A stretch of 64,000 nucleotides of DNA, from assembly GCA_039105265.1 (NCBI GenBank), contig JAPFFF010000019.1:1644501-1708500 (forward strand). The letters are read 5' to 3'. Numbering within the stretch: the first letter of the stretch is position 1; each line of letters begins with the position of its first letter. The notes beneath the pieces are model-generated. The model ran no database searches and was not told the DNA's origin. It saw only the letters and a list, made by a program, of their open reading frames with translations. The position numbers were made by a program, and so were the translations under genes. Source of the stretch: Tritrichomonas musculus (taxonomy: Eukaryota > Parabasalia > Tritrichomonadida > Tritrichomonadidae). This document shows, piece by piece, positions 49,715 to 58,881 of this stretch.

Positions 49715-49740
49715 AAACAAAAAAATTTTTTTGAAAATAA

Positions 49741-50187
49741 ATGGAATTGGAAGTAATTAACGAAATAACTGAAGAAACAAAAAACTTCAAATCCATCGAA
49801 GAATTTAATTTGTTCTACCAGAAGCACAAGGACGAGATGAATGGACGCACCACACAGTACCTCAATAGAGTATATAAGATTATTACCCCCGATGGTGTTG
49901 AATATAGAATAACAAAAAAGAATTGTTCGAAAGAAGGAAATAAGAGAGTTGGGGGTGATATATTTCTAAAAAAAGTGTTTAAAAAGGAAGACCTAAAAGA
50001 GTTAGAACAAGATGTTATCAGAGCTGATATTGAAAGTGTAAAGGATGAGATTAAGCAGATGATATCGCGCATTCATGCGAATGAGCTTCTAGCGAATCGT
50101 ATTGAGCAATCAGAGAAAAAAATAATAGAACTAACATCAACTGTGAATCAGATAGCTAAATATATTAATACTATGAATAATATGTAG
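49741..50187 (+). CDS. Polinton coiled-coil protein (148 aa)
   Basis: This 148-aa, highly charged protein has an N-terminal mixed domain (about 1-75) and a C-terminal helix with heptad spacing (about 78-145, DLKELEQDVIRADIESVKDE and on), most likely a coiled coil for self-association. It follows the amphipathic gene after 26 bp in the same direction. No family is recognised. Confidence 0.55.
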   Translation: MELEVINEITEETKNFKSIEEFNLFYQKHKDEMNGRTTQYLNRVYKIITPDGVEYRITKKNCSKEGNKRVGGDIFLKKVFKKEDLKELEQDVIRADIESVKDEIKQMISRIHANELLANRIEQSEKKIIELTSTVNQIAKYINTMNNM

Positions 50188-50188
50188 C

Positions 50189-50422
50189 TTAAATCTTACT
50201 ATTAATTGGGACCACTGAATGGTTCAAAGAATATGTATGATAGTTGAGTTTTTTTGTAGTTATTGGAGGCTTTTCATGGTTTATAGTTCCCTTCAAATCT
50301 CTCTTCTTGATTATAGGTGCAGAATTGATTCTGGTACGCTCTTTTTGCATTTCCAATTGAAGTCTGTCGTAGAAATTCATTCTTTTATCATCTCTTATCG
50401 TGCGTCTCTGTTGAAAAGACAT
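50189..50422 (-). CDS. Possible Polinton small basic protein (77 aa)
   Basis: This minus-strand frame of 77 codons fits exactly between two plus-strand genes (1 bp and 16 bp away). The product is basic, Arg/Lys-rich and probably disordered (MSFQQRRTIRDDKRMNFYDR at the start). Placement in an otherwise empty slot supports it as a gene. There is no recognisable domain. Confidence 0.45.
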   Translation of the reverse strand: MSFQQRRTIRDDKRMNFYDRLQLEMQKERTRINSAPIIKKRDLKGTINHEKPPITTKKLNYHTYSLNHSVVPINSKI

Positions 50423-50438
50423 TTTTGTATTGAAATAA

Positions 50439-50669
50439 ATGACTGAATTAAGTGATTATAAGAGGGAAATTCCTGAACTTAAAAGAATCAAACGAGCGCT
50501 AAAAGAGAAATGCTACGACTATAAACAGCATCTCAATAACGTAAAATCAGGTATGCTTGGCTCAAATGGATTAGCAGTAAGAGAATCGTTAATTGAAGAT
50601 ATTGAATCTTTAAAAGAGAAAGTTCACAAACTCGAAAAAGAATTTGATAGATTAACCAATAAAGAGTAA
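50439..50669 (+). CDS. Polinton small coiled-coil protein (76 aa)
   Basis: This 76-aa protein consists of two charged helices with heptad character (about 8-38 and 48-75) joined by a short Gly/Ser/Asn turn. It is preceded by a T-run within about 15 bp of the ATG, like many genes of this element. The function is unknown; it may be a small scaffold. Confidence 0.5.
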   Translation: MTELSDYKREIPELKRIKRALKEKCYDYKQHLNNVKSGMLGSNGLAVRESLIEDIESLKEKVHKLEKEFDRLTNKE

Positions 50670-50696
50670 GATGTATAGAGATTTTTTTGCACTGAA

Positions 50697-51284
50697 ATGT
50701 CTTTGAATAAAGCACGTATATTGAGCTCAGAAAACGATGCAAGTGTAAAACAGAGTCAAGAAACAAATATAGAAATCAAATTAGCTCCTCAAAGAGGAAG
50801 TGCAGTAGCATATCCACAAATACATTTGATGGGAGGAACGCAACCACAAAATGTAAATTTTACTATACCACAGACCCCACAGGAGGGGTTTGCTTCTCAA
50901 TACATACCTCCAACCAACAATCTTACCCAAGACCGAGGAATTGCAGATTTAGGAAATGAGTTGGATACACTTGAAAAGAAAAACAAATTTTTGGAGTTGC
51001 TTGTTGGGATGTATGAGAATAACCCATTAAAGGTAAACTCTTATGTGGTATGTAAATCGACATTATTAATGGATATGATAAAGCTGTTGACAGATTGTGA
51101 TAAAGTTGATTTGGTTATTGAAGATGAAGAACCTGGTTGTTGTGTTGCTAGTGTTGCAAAACTGATAAAGATTGATAAGATATTAATCACTAAAGATGGT
51201 AAATCCGAAGAACTAAAATACTGCTACAATCATGTCTATACAGAGTTTGTCAAATATGCAATATCACTCAAATATTGTTGTTAA
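50697..51284 (+). CDS. Polinton protein, unrecognised (195 aa)
   Basis: This 195-aa protein has a flexible Gln/Pro-rich N-terminal half (about 1-85) and a compact C-terminal half (about 95-195) with several cysteines (EPGCCVASVAKL, LKYCYNHVY, final CC). It belongs to the plus-strand run that leads into the packaging ATPase, so a particle-related role is plausible. I recognise no domain. Confidence 0.55.
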   Translation: MSLNKARILSSENDASVKQSQETNIEIKLAPQRGSAVAYPQIHLMGGTQPQNVNFTIPQTPQEGFASQYIPPTNNLTQDRGIADLGNELDTLEKKNKFLELLVGMYENNPLKVNSYVVCKSTLLMDMIKLLTDCDKVDLVIEDEEPGCCVASVAKLIKIDKILITKDGKSEELKYCYNHVYTEFVKYAISLKYCC

Positions 51285-51304
51285 TTACTTTTTCTTTATA
51301 AAAA

Positions 51305-51436
51305 ATGTTTTGTGAGATACTTTTATGTATGATTCTAGCTGTTAATGTTATGGAGTTATTTGTGATAATATCAGCATTGAAACCTGATGAACCACCTGAA
51401 TTAAGTGAAGAGATGCGACAGAAACTTTATTGCTAA
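51305..51436 (+). CDS. Polinton tiny membrane protein (43 aa)
   Basis: This 43-codon frame fills the gap between the 195-aa gene and the ATPase gene (3 bp before the next ATG). It encodes one hydrophobic helix (MFCEILLCMILAVNVMELFV and on, to about residue 24) followed by a charged tail (PDEPPELSEEMRQKLYC). A single-pass small membrane protein next to the ATPase is a common arrangement in Polinton-like and membrane-containing viruses. T-rich bases precede the ATG as for other genes here. Confidence 0.5.
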   Translation: MFCEILLCMILAVNVMELFVIISALKPDEPPELSEEMRQKLYC

Positions 51437-51439
51437 GAA

Positions 51440-52348
51440 ATGCTTAAACCTACAAAGTTTGATTATTCGACAGTGTTTTTTTCAGATTCTAGTGATTCAG
51501 AAGAGCTATTTGCTGAACCTCAGGTAAAACCCTTTTTTAACATCGACATTGAGATGAGTAAAGCGTATAAAAAAAATGAATCCAAGATATTGAGTGAATC
51601 TATTAGACCAATTGCTAATGGTATCTACGCAAATTATAATTCATTAAACATCATTGTTGGAGCTCAAGGAAAGGGTAAATCTCATATTGTATTGCGTGAT
51701 ATTATTCAAATATCAAGAATCCCTGGTGCTGCTCATTTAATTGTTTATATTAGTAAGAACGGAGTGATAAATGATTCAACATTTGAGGCCCAGCGAGAAT
51801 TGATTAAACTTCCTGTGAAAGTCATATCTGATTCAAATGCTGAGAATTACTTAAAAGAACTTGATTTATGGAAAGAATTGTATGATAAATACGTTAATAA
51901 TAATACTCGATTAGATGACAGCTCTGCTGGCCCAAGCTTTGCTTGTGAAGAGAAGATAAATAAGATGCTCTCCTTTTTATGTATTTCACAGTTGTCTCGG
52001 TCTGCAAAGCCTCTAAATACCATCATTTTATGTGAGGATTTCATTAAATCAAAGCTATTGAAATCAGCTTATTTTACCAATTATATCACTCAATTACGGC
52101 ACAAACATTCTATTGTCTATGTTAATGTTCAATTCTTTAAAGCAATACCGACGGATTACAAGAATAATTGCACATCTTTCTTCATATTTAATGGATTCTC
52201 ACGACAGAAAATGGGTTATATATACCAACAAGTTGTTATGCCAATTGAATTCGAAGATTTGTGGAGGAGATATTGTTGTATGAAAAATCATGATTTCATC
52301 TTGGTGAACACACGAGAAGGTAGTATAGAGTTTATTAGTTGTGTGTAA
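51440..52348 (+). CDS. Polinton genome-packaging ATPase (FtsK/HerA type)
   Basis: This 302-aa P-loop ATPase has Walker A GAQGKGKS (about 74-81) preceded by strand LNIIV, and a Walker-B-like strand TIILCED (about 191-197) ending in acidic residues. A sensor-like region follows (YVNVQFFKAIPTDYKNNCTSFFIFNGF). Size and motif spacing match the A32-like packaging ATPases of Polintons and NCLDV-related viruses, which pump DNA into the capsid. An acidic N-terminal ~40 residues precede the core. It is convergent with the DNA polymerase gene (93 bp apart). Confidence 0.85.
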   Translation: MLKPTKFDYSTVFFSDSSDSEELFAEPQVKPFFNIDIEMSKAYKKNESKILSESIRPIANGIYANYNSLNIIVGAQGKGKSHIVLRDIIQISRIPGAAHLIVYISKNGVINDSTFEAQRELIKLPVKVISDSNAENYLKELDLWKELYDKYVNNNTRLDDSSAGPSFACEEKINKMLSFLCISQLSRSAKPLNTIILCEDFIKSKLLKSAYFTNYITQLRHKHSIVYVNVQFFKAIPTDYKNNCTSFFIFNGFSRQKMGYIYQQVVMPIEFEDLWRRYCCMKNHDFILVNTREGSIEFISCV

Positions 52349-52441
52349 AAAAATCAAAAGGTGGTGAACTTGTGGGTGAAACTTCACCTGTTCACCTCAA
52401 CAACATTTTCGGCAAATAAAGCTATCAAATCTTGAGTATAC

Positions 52442-55400
52442 TTAGTATTTCGTTTGGATATGATAATTATTTGCTGTTAAACCATTAATATAGGGTGCGC
52501 ATGATTGATTTGGCAATACAATCATTTTTGTATGACATCCCGTGAGAGCATTCTTGTTTACCGTTATTTTACTCATCTTATTGTTTTGCATCTGAAGATT
52601 TATATTCTTACCAAGCTTAATTGATTGATTGTCAATAATAGATTTGTAATCGGAAGACACAATATGATTCTTCTTTAAAGATACACCTTTTAGTTTGAGT
52701 GATTTGGTTTGCCCATTACTGTTAAATATAGTATAACATTTAGGTGCAAGAGCTATCATGTTTTCACCATATTTTTCAATGGCACATCCCAATATCTTTT
52801 TTTCGTCTTGAATAGTGTTGATTGATGGGTTAGGCATGAATTTATATACATTCTTGTCGTAGAACTCTTTGTTTTTAATAACGTAATCAAATAATTGTTC
52901 AGGACCTTCATTTGGGTTCCCAGCAACTGCAAAATATGCTGAATCAGTATCACCCTCTATAAAATGTAGTCTATCCATATCAAAACAATTATTCATAAAA
53001 TCGTAATAAAATGTGAGATACCAAAACTTTGCGTTATCAAGAGTCCACAATGATTCTTGAATGCATGTATTGCAATGATATGATTTGGGTGATTGTTGAA
53101 TTAAAAATGTATTATCACTTAATTGTGCTCCACCCATATAAGTTTGAGAGATGATATATTGATAAGCTTTATTTGCATCACATATCTTGACTTTACTGAA
53201 TTTCTCAGAGTTCATCCCATCATATCCATATGAACCATTCATAGATATTTTATAGAATTTCTCATTCGCTACGCTCAAGTCTCCTTCAGAGCCATTACCT
53301 TTACTAACACCACTAATGATATCCTGACGTTTTTGCATAAAAGTGCTAACAAATTCATTAAATCCTGTATGAGCTTCATATTGTGAAACAGACTTAACAT
53401 CATCAATAATCAATCCGTGGTCTAACAGAAACCAGAGATAATAATTTGAGAAAATCATGTATTCATCATGAGTATCAAGAAGCATTGTAAGCTTGCGTTC
53501 TTCCATATCTGTAGAAGTTAATTTATTTGTTTTCATGTAATTGTACATATAAGTGCCAATTGTTGATTCATCGTTTTTGATATTGATATTGCGAAACACA
53601 GGAGGGAAATTGATAAAATAGTTTATCTTTGAGGTGGGACATTTTAGTTTAACTTCTGCATAGAACAAATATGATGGTTTATTTGAGAATCTTGAGTAGT
53701 TTGTTATGATATCAAGGCATCTCTTTTTTGAAGCTTTATCTTTAACATCAATTCGTCTAATAAATGCTCCAGGCATATACATTATACCTCCATGATACTT
53801 ATTAAATTCATGTTTACAAGATGAGAATGATGATGGATACAAAGAATTAAAATCGATTCCGACGATATGTGTCTGAACATTTTGATTATCACTTGAAATG
53901 ACTCTGTTGTTTTGAATGTCATAACGGAATTTATTAATATGAGTCTCATCTTTAATATTCACTCGATGCATTACATTAGAGAGCCCTCCTGTGATAGCAT
54001 TTCTTATTGAATAGTATTCGCGTTCATCATTGATGAGTGTTGGTAAATGATGCAATTTACAATATTTTTTTAATTGGATTCGTAGAGCTGTTATTTTAGG
54101 GTCATCTCTTTTACGAAGTTTATTACATTCAGCACATGCTAATAAGCAGTTATCAATTTGGTGACCTTTATTATTGTCAATTCTATCTAATGTAGGCTTA
54201 TTTTGATATGTAAAATGTTCATGACATAAATGGCATTTCCCTTTATTTGGGTCGTCATACATTTTCATAAAAGCTTCAAAATCATTTTCTGACACACATT
54301 TTGTTAAATCTCGTTGTGGTTTTTTAGGGTTTAATCTATTGTATTTCTCATCTTGGTTATAATAACTATCACATTTATATTGCCACCATTTCTTGCTTGG
54401 TTTGAATGTATTGTATTTATTTGTAATCCCAATGTTGTTTCTTGGATTACTGTCTTCGCCAGAGCCTCGCATCCACTCGTCAAAATCTTTATAAGCCAAA
54501 GCATATTTGATGCACGAAGCATTCTTTGATAATGAGAGATTTGAAAGTAAATCAACATTGTATTGAGCATTGAGTGCTATTAAATTATCAATAGGTTTAA
54601 TCATCATTTCAACATCATTATCATTGTATGCTAATAGGTAGTCCCATCGTGTTGCAAAACGTTTTGAATCTTCAAGATAAGCATCATATTCTTCTTTAGT
54701 GAGAGGATTCTTTTGATTGAGATAGCTATAAAAATCATCATATGAAAATGGTTCTGATTTTGATAATACTTCATTGTAGTTCTTATCGTTGATTGCTTCG
54801 TAAGGAAACACACCTTTTTCACTATTATTGTTGCCAAAATCTTCGCCAAATTGCTTTAATGTACCTCCTGCAACAAATGACTGGGCGTCTATGAATCTCA
54901 ACTTTGTTGGATAATTATCTGATGTGAGAATGAATTGTTTTAATGAAGATAGGGTTCCTATTATTGAATTTGATTCGACTTTCCAGCTCACTTCGCTCCC
55001 TACAACTTCATCGAAAAAGGAATAATTGAAATATTGTTTAAAGAGATTGCTGTCAAAACGTGATGAGTTGAACCCTAATACAGTAATTACATTCATATTT
55101 TTGTTAATAGAGGTGTCCGGTAAGAATGATTCATAATATGATATCTTATCTGCATAGACTTTCATTGATTGCTCGAACAACCATTTTATCCATTGTGGTA
55201 TGAACTCTTGAGAGTCTCTTAATGAGAAATTCTTTGTTGTCAAACCACTTAAAGTCTTCACGCAAGATGAAACTGATAACGGAATTAACCTTGAATTTAT
55301 TGTTGTTGAGTTAGAGATTGATTTATTTATTGATTGCTCCATTGTTTCGAAATCATATGTTATATAGTATATTTCAGGTTTCCATTGAAGATTGTATGCT

Positions 55401-57100
55401 AAACAGTATTCATAAACAGGGTTATTCAATATGTGAGGGCAATAAGGTAAAGCTTCTTTAACTGGTATGAAGTTCTTTTTAAATACACCATCACAATGTT
55501 TAACATGGGATACAAATCTATGCATATTTTCTGCTCCGTAGTGCACATATGAATTACATTTAGGGCAAATATGTATTTGGGTAAGCTTTTCAGGATTCTT
55601 GATGTACATTATATGGATGATTTGATTTTGAGTGAAAAGTAATGCAGAATATGTTGTAAATGTTTTATCGAAAAACCACTGCTCTGATAAATCATAATAT
55701 TGCTCAGAATCTGTCTTGTGAAACTCATATATGTTAACATTGATGTGATTCTTTTGTGCTAAATCTTTCATTTGCTCCATTGAAACACCTTCGAATTCAT
55801 TAAGTATTTTCTTACCTTCATTTGGAATCTTTGTGTTGTATATAATATTATGTTCTTTAAGAAGTAGTTTCTTAGCGATTTTGGTTCGTTCTTTAGTTTT
55901 ATATTTTTTGGTATTTGCTAGTTCTTCATTTAAACATACAGCTAAGAATCTGAAGAAACATAGTTTATCATCTTCATTGTCAGCAATAATGAAATCATTT
56001 TTGATGAATTCTATTGGTAAATCCTTTATGCGACCAGTTATCTTTCTCATTCTTGAAACTGTGAAAGCTATTGAACCAACTAATATAAGTTTTGTGCTTG
56101 ATGATTCTGTTTCATAAGAGTGTAAAACAGATTCAATATAGAGTTTCACTATTTCAAGGTCTTCAAGTTTACTGATAATGATAGGTATCATTGATTGATA
56201 GTTCTTCCAAATAATATCTCTAGCTATATATTCGTATTTCTCTTCTAATGATTCAAAATCATAAGTGTATGTTTCGAAGACTCCTGATAGTTGAAAATGA
56301 ACCTTAAATGGTTTCAGCTCTTTCTTGTATACATTGTGAAGACACTCAAAGATATTATCTAATGATGCAATTTGATTGAAATAATATGTTGTTATAGGAC
56401 CTCGTTCAACAGCATTTTCTGTGGGATATTTATTATAGTGATTCCATTCATTTACAGCTCTATCGAAATCATGTGGCTCGTTAATCATAAGGAAATCACT
56501 GTGTTTTGATGTGAAATTGTGTGCGAATTTATCGAGATATTCATATAGTTCTTCATTCTCTGGAAAGTATTGTTTTTGATGATTTTTGATTAATGGAGCC
56601 TCAGGGATGATTAATCTCTCAGTCTTCTGTAAAACTGGATGTTTTTGTTCTTTGATTAATTGTATTGCATCATCAACTGCTTCATAAGCCCTATTAATAG
56701 CTTCTTTTATCTCGAATTCTCTCTCGATTTGTTGTTGTTTTGTGTTGAAATAGCGTTCATCTTCTTCATTAATATCTTCTTCAAAGTAATCATCACGTTT
56801 GAGTATATCTTGGTAGTGCTGTTCATGCGAATCATCCAATATTTGTTTAAGTTTATGCACATGTATAATGAAACTATCTATTTCTTCTGCATTTGGTAAA
56901 TCATTTTTAATAAATCTGTGGGCATTACGATTATTAAGCCAATCACATAATACTTCTACGTTTTTCCTTCTATTCCAAGCTTCTGTTTTAGCAGTTGTTG
57001 TAATTGGTAGATTTGCATTGAAAATTGTGTTAATACTTTTGATTAATTCAACAATATCATCATTACTAATATTTTTAAGTGATCGGTAATCGTATCGCAT
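52442..57100 (-). CDS. Polinton protein-primed DNA polymerase B with an HNH-like insertion
   Basis: This 1,552-aa protein has several parts. The N-terminal ~560 residues comprise helical regions, then a segment around CFFRFLAVCL (about 388) and a zinc-binding CPKC...H...HC (about 525-545), as in other Polinton polymerases. The 3'-5' exonuclease has ITYDFETMEQ (about 580) and GFNSSRFDSNLF (about 677). An HNH-like module with CHLCHEHF, TLDRIDNNKGHQIDN and CAECNKLR follows (about 954-995). The polymerase has motif A GIDFNSLYPSS (about 1083), motif B MNGSYGYDG (about 1290) and motif C EGDTDSAYF (about 1384). It would copy the linear element from its ends by protein priming. It is the rightmost gene and reads inward from the right TIR. 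Confidence 0.92.
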   Translation of the reverse strand: MRYDYRSLKNISNDDIVELIKSINTIFNANLPITTTAKTEAWNRRKNVEVLCDWLNNRNAHRFIKNDLPNAEEIDSFIIHVHKLKQILDDSHEQHYQDILKRDDYFEEDINEEDERYFNTKQQQIEREFEIKEAINRAYEAVDDAIQLIKEQKHPVLQKTERLIIPEAPLIKNHQKQYFPENEELYEYLDKFAHNFTSKHSDFLMINEPHDFDRAVNEWNHYNKYPTENAVERGPITTYYFNQIASLDNIFECLHNVYKKELKPFKVHFQLSGVFETYTYDFESLEEKYEYIARDIIWKNYQSMIPIIISKLEDLEIVKLYIESVLHSYETESSSTKLILVGSIAFTVSRMRKITGRIKDLPIEFIKNDFIIADNEDDKLCFFRFLAVCLNEELANTKKYKTKERTKIAKKLLLKEHNIIYNTKIPNEGKKILNEFEGVSMEQMKDLAQKNHINVNIYEFHKTDSEQYYDLSEQWFFDKTFTTYSALLFTQNQIIHIMYIKNPEKLTQIHICPKCNSYVHYGAENMHRFVSHVKHCDGVFKKNFIPVKEALPYCPHILNNPVYEYCLAYNLQWKPEIYYITYDFETMEQSINKSISNSTTINSRLIPLSVSSCVKTLSGLTTKNFSLRDSQEFIPQWIKWLFEQSMKVYADKISYYESFLPDTSINKNMNVITVLGFNSSRFDSNLFKQYFNYSFFDEVVGSEVSWKVESNSIIGTLSSLKQFILTSDNYPTKLRFIDAQSFVAGGTLKQFGEDFGNNNSEKGVFPYEAINDKNYNEVLSKSEPFSYDDFYSYLNQKNPLTKEEYDAYLEDSKRFATRWDYLLAYNDNDVEMMIKPIDNLIALNAQYNVDLLSNLSLSKNASCIKYALAYKDFDEWMRGSGEDSNPRNNIGITNKYNTFKPSKKWWQYKCDSYYNQDEKYNRLNPKKPQRDLTKCVSENDFEAFMKMYDDPNKGKCHLCHEHFTYQNKPTLDRIDNNKGHQIDNCLLACAECNKLRKRDDPKITALRIQLKKYCKLHHLPTLINDEREYYSIRNAITGGLSNVMHRVNIKDETHINKFRYDIQNNRVISSDNQNVQTHIVGIDFNSLYPSSFSSCKHEFNKYHGGIMYMPGAFIRRIDVKDKASKKRCLDIITNYSRFSNKPSYLFYAEVKLKCPTSKINYFINFPPVFRNINIKNDESTIGTYMYNYMKTNKLTSTDMEERKLTMLLDTHDEYMIFSNYYLWFLLDHGLIIDDVKSVSQYEAHTGFNEFVSTFMQKRQDIISGVSKGNGSEGDLSVANEKFYKISMNGSYGYDGMNSEKFSKVKICDANKAYQYIISQTYMGGAQLSDNTFLIQQSPKSYHCNTCIQESLWTLDNAKFWYLTFYYDFMNNCFDMDRLHFIEGDTDSAYFAVAGNPNEGPEQLFDYVIKNKEFYDKNVYKFMPNPSINTIQDEKKILGCAIEKYGENMIALAPKCYTIFNSNGQTKSLKLKGVSLKKNHIVSSDYKSIIDNQSIKLGKNINLQMQNNKMSKITVNKNALTGCHTKMIVLPNQSCAPYINGLTANNYHIQTKY

Positions 57101-57117
57101 TTGGGTGGAAATAAAAA
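57098..57117 (-). promoter_or_regulatory. Shared subterminal promoter-like motif, right
   Basis: On the minus strand TTTTATTTCCACCCAAATG ends in the start codon of the polymerase gene, mirroring the motif at 36,645-36,665 before the leftmost gene. Confidence 0.45.
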
Positions 57118-57164
57118 ATTAATTTTTGATAATCGATGGATTTAAAATTTATGGCTGTCAATTG

Positions 57165-57371
57165 GAGGCTGAAATTATTTGATTCCAAAAAAGTGCTACA
57201 AATCCTTGAGTTTCATAGTTGGGGTTCACAGTGTTGTAGACAATGAGCTAGAAATCCTAGAGTTCAATGTTGTGACCCAAAAATGACGAAACGGCCGGAG
57301 AAACCAATAAGGAGGAACCGCGAAAATGCTTCAAATTATCTGACCCCCAATACGAACATACATATACTACT
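57165..57371 (-). repeat. Polinton right terminal inverted repeat
   Basis: These 207 bp are the exact complement of the left TIR. Confidence 0.93.
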
Positions 57372-57377
57372 ACGGAG
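57372..57377. repeat. Polinton target-site duplication, right copy
   Basis: ACGGAG, the same as at 36,396-36,401, lies directly after the right TIR. Confidence 0.92.
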
Positions 57378-58881
57378 AGGTTCAGATAAGATTCGTCGCC
57401 CGCATTCCTTGGAGACACCGATTCAGATGAAGTCGGCCTCCAAATTCATCGCTGGTATTGAACTCCTGCATTCCCGCATTCACATCACTGATGATGATCT
57501 CGATCAACCTCAACGTAATGTCATCGCAGACATCAAAGAGAAGCTTGTTCGCTTTCTGTCACAGGCTCCTTTGGAGTTCTCTCAACTTCTTGGGAGTGGT
57601 GACTTGGACTCAATTGATGGTTTGATTTACGATGAGCATTACGATGAAAGGATGAAATTCATACGTGCCAAGCTAGAGGAATTGGAGATTCTCAACAACT
57701 CTCCTTCCTCGCTTGGCTACAAGAAGTTCCTTCAGAAATTCTACGCTGAAGACGCCAAACGTACACTCGACTGGTTCGTGTTGAACGACGACACACCGGA
57801 ATGTGTCGTCCCAGTCGAAGATTTCGAGAACGTGTACGGGTCCTCGTGGAGCGATGCTGCTGCTCTCGGGGATGACCCAGATGGTGTTTACACTCTTCAG
57901 CGTAGAATTTCATCGAATAATTCTGATGAACTCAAATCACTCATCCTCAACGAAGAAGCTATTCTCAAAGCGGTCAGATCGAGATCCAATCTGTCTGCCG
58001 TCGGATGCGACGGCATTTCAAATGGTGTGTGGAAGGTTGGCGGGAGTGTCACGGCGACGATCATCAAGAATGTGTTGTGTTGCATGCTTGACACGGGTCT
58101 CTTTCCGGAGGTGTTGAAAATGAACAAAACCGTCATGTTGTTTAAGAAAGGAGACCCTGACGACGCCCATTCGTGGCGTCCTATCACCATCACTCCGACG
58201 ATTTATCGGATGCTGATGTGTCACATCAGCCGCTCGCTCCAAACGCTGAATTCAAAACATAGGTTCATATCACCGAGTCAGAAAGGATTCATGCGTATTC
58301 CAGCTGGAGCGGCTGAGCATGCAACTGTGGTTGATGAGATGATACACGATGCTGCACGGAACCAAAAGTCACTCTACATCACGACGATCGACTTTTCTGA
58401 TGCATTTGGTTCCGTACCACATAAACTTATTAAAAAGAATCTTACAGACATTGGCTTTAATCTTTCTTTTGTTAAAACGATTATTAATTCGTACAGAGAC
58501 TCTTCGACAAAGATCATCAGCAACAACAGACGATCTAATTCTATCTGTTTTCGCAAAGGCGTCAAGCAAGGTTGTCCGCTGAGTCCGACGTTATTCAACA
58601 TTTGTATCGAACCTCTCCTCGCGCGGTTGAACGCTTGCAAGGAGGACGGTTATCATTGGTTGGACTCAGCGACAACCGTTCAAGCTTACGCCGATGACAT
58701 AATCGTGTTCTCGGACTCGGAAGTCGGGATGAAGAACTTGCTTTCGGTCGTGGAGCACTTCTGCAGTTATGCAGGCGACATGAAGATCAACTGCAAGAAG
58801 TGCCACGCTTTCACATACATTGCTCACAATGGTTCTCGCAGTGTGTTGAACGACAACTTCACCATTGCTGGAGGACGTATT
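57378..58881 (+). pseudogene. LINE C ORF, middle piece (reverse transcriptase)
   Basis: The LINE C coding sequence resumes after the Polinton with GAGGTTCAGATAAG and covers the pre-RT region and most of the reverse transcriptase, including TIDFSDAFGSVPH, GVKQGCPLSPTLFN and YADD. It differs from LINE A at few bases (for example D to N in the stretch after LTDIGF). The frame is open upstream into the Polinton end, and downstream it continues into the hAT element until 59,010; those extensions are not LINE sequence. Confidence 0.9.
58874..58881. repeat. hAT target-site duplication, left copy
   Basis: GACGTATT is repeated at 62,079-62,086. LINE A has it once. Eight bases is the standard for hAT elements. 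An alternative reading (7-bp duplication with T as first element base) gives perfect 10-bp inverted ends. Confidence 0.85.

Larger units (their letters stand above)
36402..57371. mobile_element. Polinton/Maverick virus-like element inserted in LINE C
   Basis: This 20,970-bp element has 207-bp perfect terminal inverted repeats starting AGTAGTATATG and a 6-bp target duplication. It carries the diagnostic gene set: protein-primed family-B DNA polymerase, FtsK/HerA-type packaging ATPase, double-jelly-roll-type capsid protein, retroviral-type integrase and several small genes. Genes lie in blocks on both strands. It is treated here as a virus-derived fossil. It looks young (identical TIRs, host LINE copy about 99% like its sister) and mostly whole, with about two or three breaks. 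The gene content resembles Polintons known from Trichomonas. Confidence 0.93.
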
